DNA from: Comamonadaceae bacterium | Lineage (GTDB): Bacteria > Pseudomonadota > Gammaproteobacteria > Burkholderiales > Burkholderiaceae_C | Assembly: GCA_947371775.1 (NCBI GenBank) | Contig: CANBQX010000143.1 | Location: 1 to 5,101 of the forward strand | Length of the DNA: 5,101 nucleotides | Direction: 5' to 3' | In this document: piece by piece, positions 1 to 5,101 of the stretch | Layout: the number at the start of each line of letters is the position of its first letter | Numbering within the stretch: the first letter of the stretch is position 1 | The notes under the pieces: generated by a model | The model's database searches: none | The model's input: only the letters and a program-made list of their open reading frames with translations | What the model was told of the DNA's origin: nothing | Translations under genes and position numbers: made by a program

Positions 1-369
1 GGGGGGCAAAAGCAGCGCGTGTGCATTGCGCGTGCGCTGGCAGCCAAGCCCGATTTGATCATTCTGGACGAGCCGACCTCGGCGCTAGACCCTTTGGTGG
101 CCGAAGAAATTTTGACCTTGTTGCGCAAACTGCAGCGTGAGCTGGGCCTGTCTTATGTGCTGATTACCCACGATTTGGACGTGGTGCATCGCATTGCACA
201 CCGCACGGCAGTCATGCTGCAGGGGCAGTTTGTTGCGTTTGACGACACCGACAAAATCTTTGACCACCCCGAGCATGCCTACACGCAGAAATTGATCACT
301 GCGGTGCCCGAGATGCGGGTGGACTGGCTCGACGAGGTCATGGCCAAACGCCAAACGGCGTCGGCCTGA
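1..369 (+). CDS. ABC transporter ATP-binding protein, oligopeptide/dipeptide-import type (C-terminal part)
   Basis: This is the 3' end of an ABC ATPase gene; the reading frame is open from base 1 and ends at TGA 367-369, leaving 122 residues. The visible part starts inside the ABC signature (GGQKQRV, residues 1-7). It continues with Walker B (LIILDE, residues 19-24), the D-loop SALD (27-30) and the switch histidine in ITHD (H57). The tail, with HPEHAYTQKLITAVPEM, resembles the C-terminal extension of Dpp/Opp-family ATPases, which energise peptide-like solute import at the cytoplasmic face of the inner membrane. The Walker A half lies outside the window, so it cannot be told whether this is a single-domain DppF-like protein or the second half of a fused two-domain ATPase. 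The substrate is unknown; the neighbouring methylamine and sarcosine genes make a methylated amine or betaine possible, but that is only inference. The gene converges on the MttB-like gene with a 26-bp gap. Confidence 0.95.
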   Translation, partial: GGQKQRVCIARALAAKPDLIILDEPTSALDPLVAEEILTLLRKLQRELGLSYVLITHDLDVVHRIAHRTAVMLQGQFVAFDDTDKIFDHPEHAYTQKLITAVPEMRVDWLDEVMAKRQTASA

Positions 370-379
370 TCTGCACTGA

Positions 380-400
380 TCTGAGGCGCTAAGCCTCAGA
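380..400. terminator. Hairpin between convergent genes, candidate bidirectional terminator
   Basis: TCTGAGGC and GCCTCAGA form a perfect 8-bp stem around the 5-nt loop GCTAA. It begins 10 bp after the ABC ATPase stop, and its right arm contains the TGA stop codon (396-398) of the converging MttB-like gene. Neither side carries a T-tract, so it is not a canonical intrinsic terminator. Its place between two convergent 3' ends nevertheless suggests transcript-end formation or 3'-end protection. Confidence 0.5.
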
Positions 401-1988
401 CGTTGGAGTCGGGGAACGAGGCTTTGCGGCGGTTCATGTAGTCCAGCACCGCCTCGTCGGCTGCCGCATCCAAGGCGGGCGCCTCGTATTCGGCGAGCTG
501 CTTCTTCCACAGCGCGTTGGCGCGCACCGACATGTCCACCGAGCCTTCGGCTTCCCATTGCTCAAAGCTGTTGTTGTCGGTGATCGGCGAGCGGTAAAAC
601 GCGCTCTCGAAATTGGCCTGGGTATGGGCGCAGCCCAAGAAGTGCTTGCCAGGGCCCACTTCGCGGATGGCGTCCATGGCCTGGCCGTTTTCAGAAACAT
701 CCACCCCTGCGAGCAAGGTGTGCATCATGCCGGCCTGGTCGCAGTCCATGATGAACTTCTCGTAGCCCATGGACAGGCCGCCTTCGAGCCAGCCGGCCGT
801 GTGCAGCACAAAATTGACGCCCCCCAAACAGGTTGGAAGCATGGTGTTGGCGGCCTCTGACGCCGCTTGGGCATCCGCAATTTTGGAGCCGCACAGACCG
901 CCGCCCGAACGGAAGGGGACGCCGACGCGGCGTGCCAAAGCCGCCATCACATACAGCACGAGCGCAGGCTCAGGCGTGCCAAAAGTGGGCGCGCCGGATT
1001 GCATGGAAACGCTGGACGCAAAGCTGCCCAGCACCACGGGTGCGCCCGGATTGACGAGCTGCACAAAGGCCATGCCGGCCAGTGCTTCTGCCAGCGTTTG
1101 GGCGCAGGTGCCGGCCACCGTCACCGGTGACATGGCGCCCGCCAAAATAAAGGGCGTAATGATGGTGGCTTGATTGGCGCGGGCATACACCTTGGCCGCA
1201 CCGAGCATGGTGTCGTCGAAGGTCATGGGCGAGTTGGCGTTGATCAGGCTGATACACACCGTTTTCGGCTTGCCGGTCAGCGGATCCATAAAGTTGTCGC
1301 CGAACAGGGCTCTGGACATCTCGACCGTGTCGTGCGCGCGGCTGGGGTGGGTGACCGAGCCCATGTAGGGCTTGTCGCTGTACTTCATGTGCGCATACAC
1401 CATGTCGAAATGGCGCTTGTTGACCGGCAGATCCACCGGCTCGCAAATCGTGCCGCCTGAATGGTGAATAGAATTGGCGCTGTAGGCCAGTTTCACGAAA
1501 TTCTGGAAGTCAGCGATGGTGGCGTAGCGGCGGCCATGGTCAAGGTCGCGCACAAAAGGCGAGCCATAGGCCGGCGCGAACACGGTGTTTTTGCCGCCGA
1601 TGACCACGTTGTTCGCGGGGTTGCGGGCGTATTGGGTGAACTCACGCGGGGCGCTGGCCTGCACCAGGGCGCGGCACATGCCACGGGGCATGCGCACCCG
1701 CTCACCTTTGACGTCGGCGCCGGCTTTGCGCCAGATGTCCAAGGCCTCGGGGTCGTCGCGGAAATCAATGCCGATTTCTTCCAGAATCGTGTCCGCGTTG
1801 TACTCAATGATGGCCAAGCCTTCTTCGTCCAGCACCTCGTAGTACGGAATCTTGCGGGTGATGTAGGGCACGGAGTGGCCACTGCGGGCACTGCGGGCAG
1901 CGCGTTTGGCCTCGCGGCCTCCTGCGGTGCGGCGGTTGCGGGGCGCTGCGGCCTCGGGCGTTGCGGTGGGTTGGGTAGCGTCGGTCAT
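396..1988 (-). CDS. MttB-family (COG5598) trimethylamine methyltransferase-like protein, pyrrolysine-free
   Basis: The product is a 530-residue cytoplasmic protein of the trimethylamine methyltransferase (MttB) superfamily. The start at 1988 is chosen because GGAGA lies about 6 nt upstream (1994-1998) and the next in-frame ATG upstream would add only 34 residues of low-complexity intergenic translation. Residues 1-38 are an Ala/Arg-rich tail with a tandem ARSARS. The catalytic-barrel region follows, with family-like segments YGSPFVRDLDHGRR (141-154), SGAPTFGTPE (331-340), FRSGGGLCGSKIADAQA (359-375) and GWLEGGLSMGYEKF (399-412). Archaeal MttB reads an in-frame UAG as pyrrolysine; this frame has no internal stop and ends in TGA, so it belongs to the pyrrolysine-free branch. 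That branch includes glycine betaine:corrinoid methyltransferase (MtgB), known from Desulfitobacterium. No corrinoid protein or reactivase is visible nearby. Divergence from sdaA-soxBD supports a role in demethylating glycine betaine or a related amine; family certain, substrate not. Confidence 0.93.
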   Translation of the reverse strand: MTDATQPTATPEAAAPRNRRTAGGREAKRAARSARSGHSVPYITRKIPYYEVLDEEGLAIIEYNADTILEEIGIDFRDDPEALDIWRKAGADVKGERVRMPRGMCRALVQASAPREFTQYARNPANNVVIGGKNTVFAPAYGSPFVRDLDHGRRYATIADFQNFVKLAYSANSIHHSGGTICEPVDLPVNKRHFDMVYAHMKYSDKPYMGSVTHPSRAHDTVEMSRALFGDNFMDPLTGKPKTVCISLINANSPMTFDDTMLGAAKVYARANQATIITPFILAGAMSPVTVAGTCAQTLAEALAGMAFVQLVNPGAPVVLGSFASSVSMQSGAPTFGTPEPALVLYVMAALARRVGVPFRSGGGLCGSKIADAQAASEAANTMLPTCLGGVNFVLHTAGWLEGGLSMGYEKFIMDCDQAGMMHTLLAGVDVSENGQAMDAIREVGPGKHFLGCAHTQANFESAFYRSPITDNNSFEQWEAEGSVDMSVRANALWKKQLAEYEAPALDAAADEAVLDYMNRRKASFPDSNV

Positions 1989-1993
1989 GGTCT

Positions 1994-1998
1994 TCTCC
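1994..1998 (-). promoter_or_regulatory. Ribosome binding site of the MttB-like gene
   Basis: Read on the minus strand this is GGAGA, followed by 5 nt (AGACC when counted from its last base) and ATG at 1988. It is the best Shine-Dalgarno match near the gene and decides the start in favour of MTDATQ over the ATG at 2090, which lacks such a site. Confidence 0.75.
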
Positions 1999-2037
1999 AG
2001 GCGTGCGCGCGCGGGTGCGCCGAATTCAGTGGGCAAA

Positions 2038-2047
2038 GTATCGATAC
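2038..2047. promoter_or_regulatory. Perfect 10-bp palindrome, candidate operator
   Basis: GTATCGATAC is perfectly self-complementary and lies 50 bp upstream of the MttB-like start codon, where a repressor or activator could act on that promoter. It also overlaps the possible minus-strand -10 GATACT. A 10-bp palindrome can occur by chance in a window this size, so the call rests mainly on its position. Confidence 0.3.
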
Positions 2048-2088
2048 CCCAGAGCCCGGGTAATGGCCCTGAAGCGACTCGCATTTGC

Positions 2089-2100
2089 ACGTCAACGTCA
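2089..2100. repeat. Tandem hexamer ACGTCA x2, candidate regulator half-sites
   Basis: Two exact adjacent copies of ACGTCA (TGACGT on the minus strand) lie about 100 bp upstream of the MttB-like start and 9 bp left of the large inverted repeat. Direct repeats of this kind are used by several transcription factor families as half-sites, but the spacing does not identify one. No protein can be named from the sequence alone. Confidence 0.25.
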
Positions 2101-2108
2101 CGGCGAGC

Positions 2109-2150
2109 GCGCGGACAGGGCTGTACCAGGAGGGTTCAGCCCTGTCGCGC
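2109..2150. repeat. Long inverted repeat (14 bp with one bulge) with SD-like loop, in divergent promoter region
   Basis: GACAGGGCTG (2114-2123) and CAGCCCTGTC (2137-2146) are perfect 10-bp complements. The stem continues for four more GC pairs (2109-2112 with 2147-2150) if the G at 2113 is bulged. The 13-nt loop, 2124-2136, contains AGGAGGG on the + strand and therefore CCCTCCT on the minus strand. No start codon follows the AGGAGGG at a usable distance, so it is not a ribosome binding site. No T-tract follows on either strand, so it is not a typical terminator. It could be a large operator or a structured leader of either transcript. Confidence 0.6.
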
Positions 2151-2267
2151 AGGCGCATTCGCGCGTCGTAAAACGAACACCCGCAGTGCGGTGCTGCTGC
2201 GCACAATGCCGTCCACGCACTGGCACTCTGCGCTCAATGGGGCTGCAGGGCAGCGTGCGCCGCATTT

Positions 2268-2271
2268 GGAG
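2268..2271 (+). promoter_or_regulatory. Ribosome binding site of sdaA
   Basis: GGAG is followed by a 10-nt spacer and ATG at 2282. The spacing is slightly long but this is the only good match, and it agrees with the family N-terminus (M-A-L-S-V-F-D-L-F-K). The upstream in-frame extension has no family resemblance. Confidence 0.6.
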
Positions 2272-2281
2272 TAGATCCGCA

Positions 2282-3685
2282 ATGGCCTTGAGCGTTTTTG
2301 ACCTCTTCAAGATTGGCATTGGCCCGTCTTCGTCCCACACGGTGGGACCGATGAAAGCCGCCGCTCTGTTTGGCAAGGCACTGCAGGCAGACGGCCACTT
2401 GGAGGCGACCCTGCGCATTGAAGTGCGCCTGTACGGCTCGCTGGGCGCCACCGGCAAAGGCCACGGGACCGACACCGCCGTCATGCTGGGCCTGGAAGGC
2501 GCGCAACCCGACACGATTGACCCCGACACCATCGCCAGTCGCCTGGCTGCGATGCGCGCCAGCAAGACTTTGCGCATCCATGGCAGCAAAGAGATCAGTT
2601 TCGTGGAGAAAACGGACCTGCTGTTTTTGCGCCGCGAGACCCTGTCTTACCACCCCAATGGGGTGAAATTCATGGCATTTGACGCCGATGGCGCCTTGCT
2701 GCAAGAGCGGCGCTATTTTTCAGTGGGTGGCGGCTTTGTGGTGTCGCAAGAAGACGCCGATGCCCACAACGCCAGCACCGGCGCCGTGCCGCGCATCGTT
2801 CCCGACCCGACCAAGGTGCGTTTTCCCTTTGCCAGCGGCCAGGCGCTGTTGGATATTTGCGCGGGCAGTGGCCTGACCATTGCCCAGGTGATGCGCGCCA
2901 ACGAGCTGTCCTGGCGCACCGATGCCGAGCTGAATGCGGGCTTGGACCGCATTTGGGAGGCCATGAAAGCCTGTGTGGAGCGCGGCATCCGCACCGAAGG
3001 GCATTTGCCCGGCAACCTGCTGGTCAAGCGCCGGGCTGCAGAGTTGCACCGTTCTTTGAGCAGCCGCCCCGAGCAGGCGCTCAAAGACCAGCTCACCATC
3101 CTCGACTTTTTGAACGTCTACGCCATGGCGGTGAACGAGGAAAACGCCGCCGGTGGCCGCGTGGTGACGGCCCCGACCAACGGTGCGGCGGGCATTGTGC
3201 CGGCCGTGATGCACTATTACGACCGCTTTTGTGCGGGTGCCAACCAGGAAGGCATACGCGACTTTTTGCTCACCGCCGGTGCGATTGGGCTTTTGTACAA
3301 AGAAAACGCCTCCATCAGCGGCGCCGAAGTGGGCTGCCAGGGCGAAGTGGGCGTGGCCTGCTCCATGGCCGCCGCCGGTTTGGCCGCAGTGACCGGCGGC
3401 ACCCCCATGCAGGTGGAAAACGCGGCCGAAATCGGCATGGAGCACAACTTGGGCCTGACCTGCGACCCGGTGGGCGGCCGCGTACAAATTCCCTGCATCG
3501 AGCGCAATGCCATGGGCTCGGTCAAAGCCTTGAACGCCGCCCGCATGGCGCTGCGCGGCGACGGCACGCACTTTGTGTCGCTGGACCAGGTGATCAAGAC
3601 CATGCGCGATACCGGGCGGGACATGATGACAAAATACAAAGAGACCAGCCGCGGCGGCTTGGCCGTCAATGTCATTGAATGTTGA
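2282..3685 (+). CDS. sdaA: L-serine dehydratase (L-serine ammonia-lyase), single-chain iron-sulfur type
   Basis: This cytoplasmic enzyme converts L-serine to pyruvate and ammonia using a [4Fe-4S] cluster. It has 467 residues, close to the roughly 455 of E. coli SdaA. The N-terminal beta domain (about 3-160) opens with SVFDLFKIGIGPSSSHTVGPM, a hallmark of the family. The C-terminal alpha domain (about 190-460) carries APTNGAAGIVPAV (297-309), SGAEVGCQGEVG (346-357) and LTCDPVGGRVQIPC (392-405). The cluster cysteines are C352, C394 and C405. The protein ends in VIEC, and its last residue C467 matches the C-terminal cysteine that binds the fourth iron in the Legionella enzyme; the spacings also agree as I recall them. 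Upstream in-frame codons (from 2003) lack similarity and were excluded. soxB follows after 67 bp on the same strand, which suggests it drains serine formed from sarcosine-derived glycine and methylene-THF. Confidence 0.97.
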   Translation: MALSVFDLFKIGIGPSSSHTVGPMKAAALFGKALQADGHLEATLRIEVRLYGSLGATGKGHGTDTAVMLGLEGAQPDTIDPDTIASRLAAMRASKTLRIHGSKEISFVEKTDLLFLRRETLSYHPNGVKFMAFDADGALLQERRYFSVGGGFVVSQEDADAHNASTGAVPRIVPDPTKVRFPFASGQALLDICAGSGLTIAQVMRANELSWRTDAELNAGLDRIWEAMKACVERGIRTEGHLPGNLLVKRRAAELHRSLSSRPEQALKDQLTILDFLNVYAMAVNEENAAGGRVVTAPTNGAAGIVPAVMHYYDRFCAGANQEGIRDFLLTAGAIGLLYKENASISGAEVGCQGEVGVACSMAAAGLAAVTGGTPMQVENAAEIGMEHNLGLTCDPVGGRVQIPCIERNAMGSVKALNAARMALRGDGTHFVSLDQVIKTMRDTGRDMMTKYKETSRGGLAVNVIEC

Positions 3686-3752
3686 ACGCCCGCCTTGCTC
3701 CGATGTGCACCCCTTAGTTTTTGTTTAGCCGTTTTGTGATGAAAGAAACCCT
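3686..3752 (+). other. Short sdaA-soxB intergenic gap with T-rich stretch
   Basis: This 67-bp gap has no hairpin strong enough for a terminator, so sdaA and soxB may share a transcript. Its middle (about 3715-3740) is markedly T-rich against the GC-rich surroundings and could hold a secondary promoter, though no clear -35/-10 pair is seen. A five-codon frame (ATG 3739-3741, TGA 3754-3756, encoding MKETL) overlaps the soxB GTG start; it has no evident ribosome binding site. Confidence 0.4.
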
Positions 3753-5003
3753 GTGAGTCACTTTTCCATTTTTGCGCTTGCGCGCAACGCCATGTCCTAC
3801 CACGAGGACTGGCAAAAACAATGGCGCAGCCCCGCGCCCAAAGCCAGCTACGACGCCATCATCGTCGGCGGCGGTGGCCATGGTCTGGCCACGGCCTACT
3901 ACCTGGCCAAAGAGCACGGCATGCGCAATATTGCGGTGGTCGAGCGCGGCTGGTTGGGCGGCGGCAACACCGCGCGCAACACCACCATCGTGCGCTCCAA
4001 CTACCTGTGGGACGACGCCACCCACCTGTATGAAAAAGCCTTGCAATTGTGGGAAGGCCTGTCGCAGGATCTGAACTACAACACCATGTTCAGCCAGCGT
4101 GGTGTGATGAACGTGGGGCACTCGCTGCAAGACATGCGCGACATCCATCGCCGCGTCAATGCCAACCGCCTCAATGGTGTGGACGGCGTGGTGCTCAGCC
4201 CCCAAGAGATCAAGGCCATGGTGCCCATCATGAACACCAGCAACAGCCTGCGTTACCCGGTCATGGGCGCGTCCTTCCAACCGCGTGCCGGCGTCGCACG
4301 CCATGATGCGATTGCCTGGGGCTTTGCCCGTGCAGCGGACAAGCTGGGTGTGGACATTATTCAAAACTGCGAAGTGATCGGCGTGCAGCGCGAGGGTGAC
4401 CAGGTTGTGGGCATTGAGACCACGCGCGGCACCATCAAGAGCAAGAAGATTGGCGTGGTCGCCGCAGGCCACAGCACCGTGATTGCCGACATGGCGGGCA
4501 TTCGCCTGCCCTTGGAGAGCCACCCCTTGCAGGCGCTGGTCTCTGAGCCCATGAAGCCGATTTTGCACACGGTGGTCATGTCCAACGCCATCCATGCCTA
4601 TGCCAGCCAGTCCGACAAGGGCGATCTGGTGATCGGCGCGGGCATTGACTCCTATGTGGGCTACGGTCAGCGCGGCTCTTTCCCGGTGATTGAGCACACC
4701 TTGCAAGCGATTTGCGAGCTGTTTCCCATCTTCCGCCGCGTGCGCATGAACCGGCAGTGGGGCGGCATTGTCGATGTCGCGCCCGACGCCTGTCCCATCA
4801 TCTCCAAAACCCATATCAAGGGCCTGTACTTCAACTGCGGGTGGGGCACCGGAGGCTTCAAGGCCACGCCGGGTTCGGGCTGGGTCATGGCGCACACGAT
4901 TGCGCAAGACCGGCCCCACGCACTCAATGCCGCGTTCGAGCTCAACCGCTTCAACACCGGCCACCTGATCGACGAGCACGGTGCCGCAGGCGTCGCACAC
5001 TGA
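3753..5003 (+). CDS. soxB: Heterotetrameric sarcosine oxidase, beta subunit
   Basis: This is the flavin-bearing beta subunit of the cytoplasmic SoxBDAG complex. The complex oxidises sarcosine to glycine with O2, producing H2O2 and, with tetrahydrofolate, 5,10-methylene-THF. It has 416 residues, matching the family. The N-terminus MSHFSIFALARNAMS fits the usual M-x-x-Y/F-S-x-F pattern, which fixes the GTG start at 3753 rather than the internal ATG at 3792. The FAD-binding Rossmann motif is AIIVGGGGHGLATAYYLAKEHG (35-56). GWLGGGNTARNTTIVRSNYL (66-85) and the C-terminal GLYFNCGWGTGGFKATPGSG (357-376) are strongly family-typical. H184 in GVARHDAIAWG is the likely covalent FMN attachment histidine, judged from family knowledge. 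The ribosome binding site is weak (GAAAGAA, 3741-3747). soxD starts 24 bp downstream, and alpha and gamma subunits are expected beyond the window. Confidence 0.97.
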   Translation: MSHFSIFALARNAMSYHEDWQKQWRSPAPKASYDAIIVGGGGHGLATAYYLAKEHGMRNIAVVERGWLGGGNTARNTTIVRSNYLWDDATHLYEKALQLWEGLSQDLNYNTMFSQRGVMNVGHSLQDMRDIHRRVNANRLNGVDGVVLSPQEIKAMVPIMNTSNSLRYPVMGASFQPRAGVARHDAIAWGFARAADKLGVDIIQNCEVIGVQREGDQVVGIETTRGTIKSKKIGVVAAGHSTVIADMAGIRLPLESHPLQALVSEPMKPILHTVVMSNAIHAYASQSDKGDLVIGAGIDSYVGYGQRGSFPVIEHTLQAICELFPIFRRVRMNRQWGGIVDVAPDACPIISKTHIKGLYFNCGWGTGGFKATPGSGWVMAHTIAQDRPHALNAAFELNRFNTGHLIDEHGAAGVAH

Positions 5004-5027
5004 ACACGACCTCACACACACTTCAAG

Positions 5028-5101
5028 ATGCTACAAATTACCTGCCCCTGGTGCGGTCCCCGCGCCGAAAGTGAATTCACCTGCGGCGGCGAGGCACACA
5101 T
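5028..5101 (+). CDS. soxD: Heterotetrameric sarcosine oxidase, delta subunit (N-terminal fragment)
   Basis: Only 24 codons plus two bases are present before the window ends. The peptide begins MLQITCPWCGPRAESEF and continues TCGGEAH, which is the conserved start of SoxD. This small (about 100-residue) subunit binds zinc; C6 and C9 of CPWCG are two of the expected ligands, the others lying downstream. It starts 24 bp after the soxB stop on the same strand, the standard soxB-soxD order. No strong Shine-Dalgarno sequence is seen before the ATG, so translation may be coupled to soxB. Confidence 0.93.
   Translation, partial: MLQITCPWCGPRAESEFTCGGEAH

Larger units (their letters stand above)
1989..2281. 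promoter_or_regulatory. Divergent intergenic region between the MttB-like gene and sdaA
   Basis: This 293-bp region must hold the promoters for both divergent transcripts. I found no convincing -35/-10 pair on either strand. GATACT at 2038-2043 (minus strand) is a possible -10 without a good -35, and TTGACG at 2090-2095 (minus strand) is a good -35 hexamer without a -10 at the usual distance. The region holds three ordered symmetric or repeated elements, listed separately: a 10-bp palindrome, a tandem hexamer and a long inverted repeat. No open frame within it has a ribosome binding site or recognisable product. Shared control by a regulator sensing a methylated amine, glycine or serine is plausible but not shown. 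Confidence 0.6.

Noticed and set aside
1881..1898. Tandem 9-mer repeat in the MttB-like gene
   Set aside because: Two copies encode ARSARS inside the Ala/Arg-rich N-terminal tail; this is ordinary low-complexity coding sequence, not a repeat element.
396..1988. Possible pyrrolysine codon in the MttB-like gene
   Set aside because: There is no in-frame TAG inside the gene and it ends in TGA, so pyrrolysine decoding is not needed.
2001..2013. Alternating purine-pyrimidine run with Z-DNA potential before the MttB-like gene
   Set aside because: It is only 13 nt long and expected in GC-rich DNA; nothing else supports a structural role.
1461..2063. A 200-codon + strand open frame opposite the MttB-like gene
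   Set aside because: It is an antisense shadow of the MttB-like gene without motifs, and it runs across that gene's start codon and ribosome binding site.
2128..2134. AGGAGGG as a ribosome binding site for an unlisted small gene
   Set aside because: No ATG, GTG or TTG follows within a usable distance, and the motif lies in the loop of the inverted repeat.
2003..2281. N-terminal extension of sdaA from an upstream ATG
   Set aside because: The extra 93 residues are Arg-rich and unlike any SdaA; the family N-terminus begins at 2282 with a ribosome binding site in front.
1989..2281. Glycine riboswitch upstream of sdaA
   Set aside because: A GGACAGGG stretch is superficially reminiscent of the riboswitch, but I could find none of the conserved core segments (such as a CCGAAGG-type loop) on either strand.
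2720..3571. A 283-codon minus-strand open frame opposite sdaA
   Set aside because: It has low-complexity His/Gly/Ala-rich composition, no ribosome binding site and no domain, and lies wholly inside the well-supported sdaA gene.
3714..5021. A 435-codon open frame on the minus strand opposite soxB
   Set aside because: It is a shadow of soxB caused by high GC and codon bias; its translation is rich in His, Gly, Ala and Val with no recognisable motif, while the + strand frame matches SoxB throughout.

Overview
This is a G+C-rich, tightly packed piece of a bacterial chromosome, probably from a proteobacterium. The codon style (many GCC, CTG and TTG codons), the single-chain L-serine dehydratase and the sarcosine oxidase cluster would suit the Burkholderiales (Comamonadaceae-like). 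That placement is an impression; the window holds no rRNA or other taxonomic marker.

Layout from left to right: (1) the last 122 codons of an ABC transporter ATPase of the oligopeptide/dipeptide-import type (+ strand, cut off at the left edge). (2) A short convergent gap with a perfect 8-bp hairpin. (3) A minus-strand gene for a 530-residue member of the MttB/COG5598 trimethylamine methyltransferase-like family, of the pyrrolysine-free kind. (4) A 293-bp divergent intergenic region holding a strong inverted repeat, a perfect 10-bp palindrome and a tandem hexamer. (5) On the + strand, sdaA (L-serine dehydratase, 467 aa), soxB (sarcosine oxidase beta subunit, 416 aa, GTG start) and the first 24 codons of soxD (sarcosine oxidase delta subunit, cut off at the right edge). 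The rest of a soxBDAG operon should follow outside the window.

The genes read as one catabolic theme: stripping methyl groups from quaternary or tertiary amines and feeding the residue into central metabolism. The MttB-like enzyme would remove a methyl group from a methylated amine such as glycine betaine (substrate not determinable here). SoxBDAG would oxidise sarcosine to glycine and pass the methyl carbon to tetrahydrofolate. Glycine plus 5,10-methylene-THF would give serine through GlyA (not in the window), and SdaA would deaminate serine to pyruvate. The flanking ABC importer may supply the substrate. The enzyme families are well established; the joint pathway is inferred from gene neighbourhood.

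No mobile element, CRISPR array, tRNA or rRNA was seen. The least explained parts are the structured divergent region and the true substrate and partner of the MttB-like protein.
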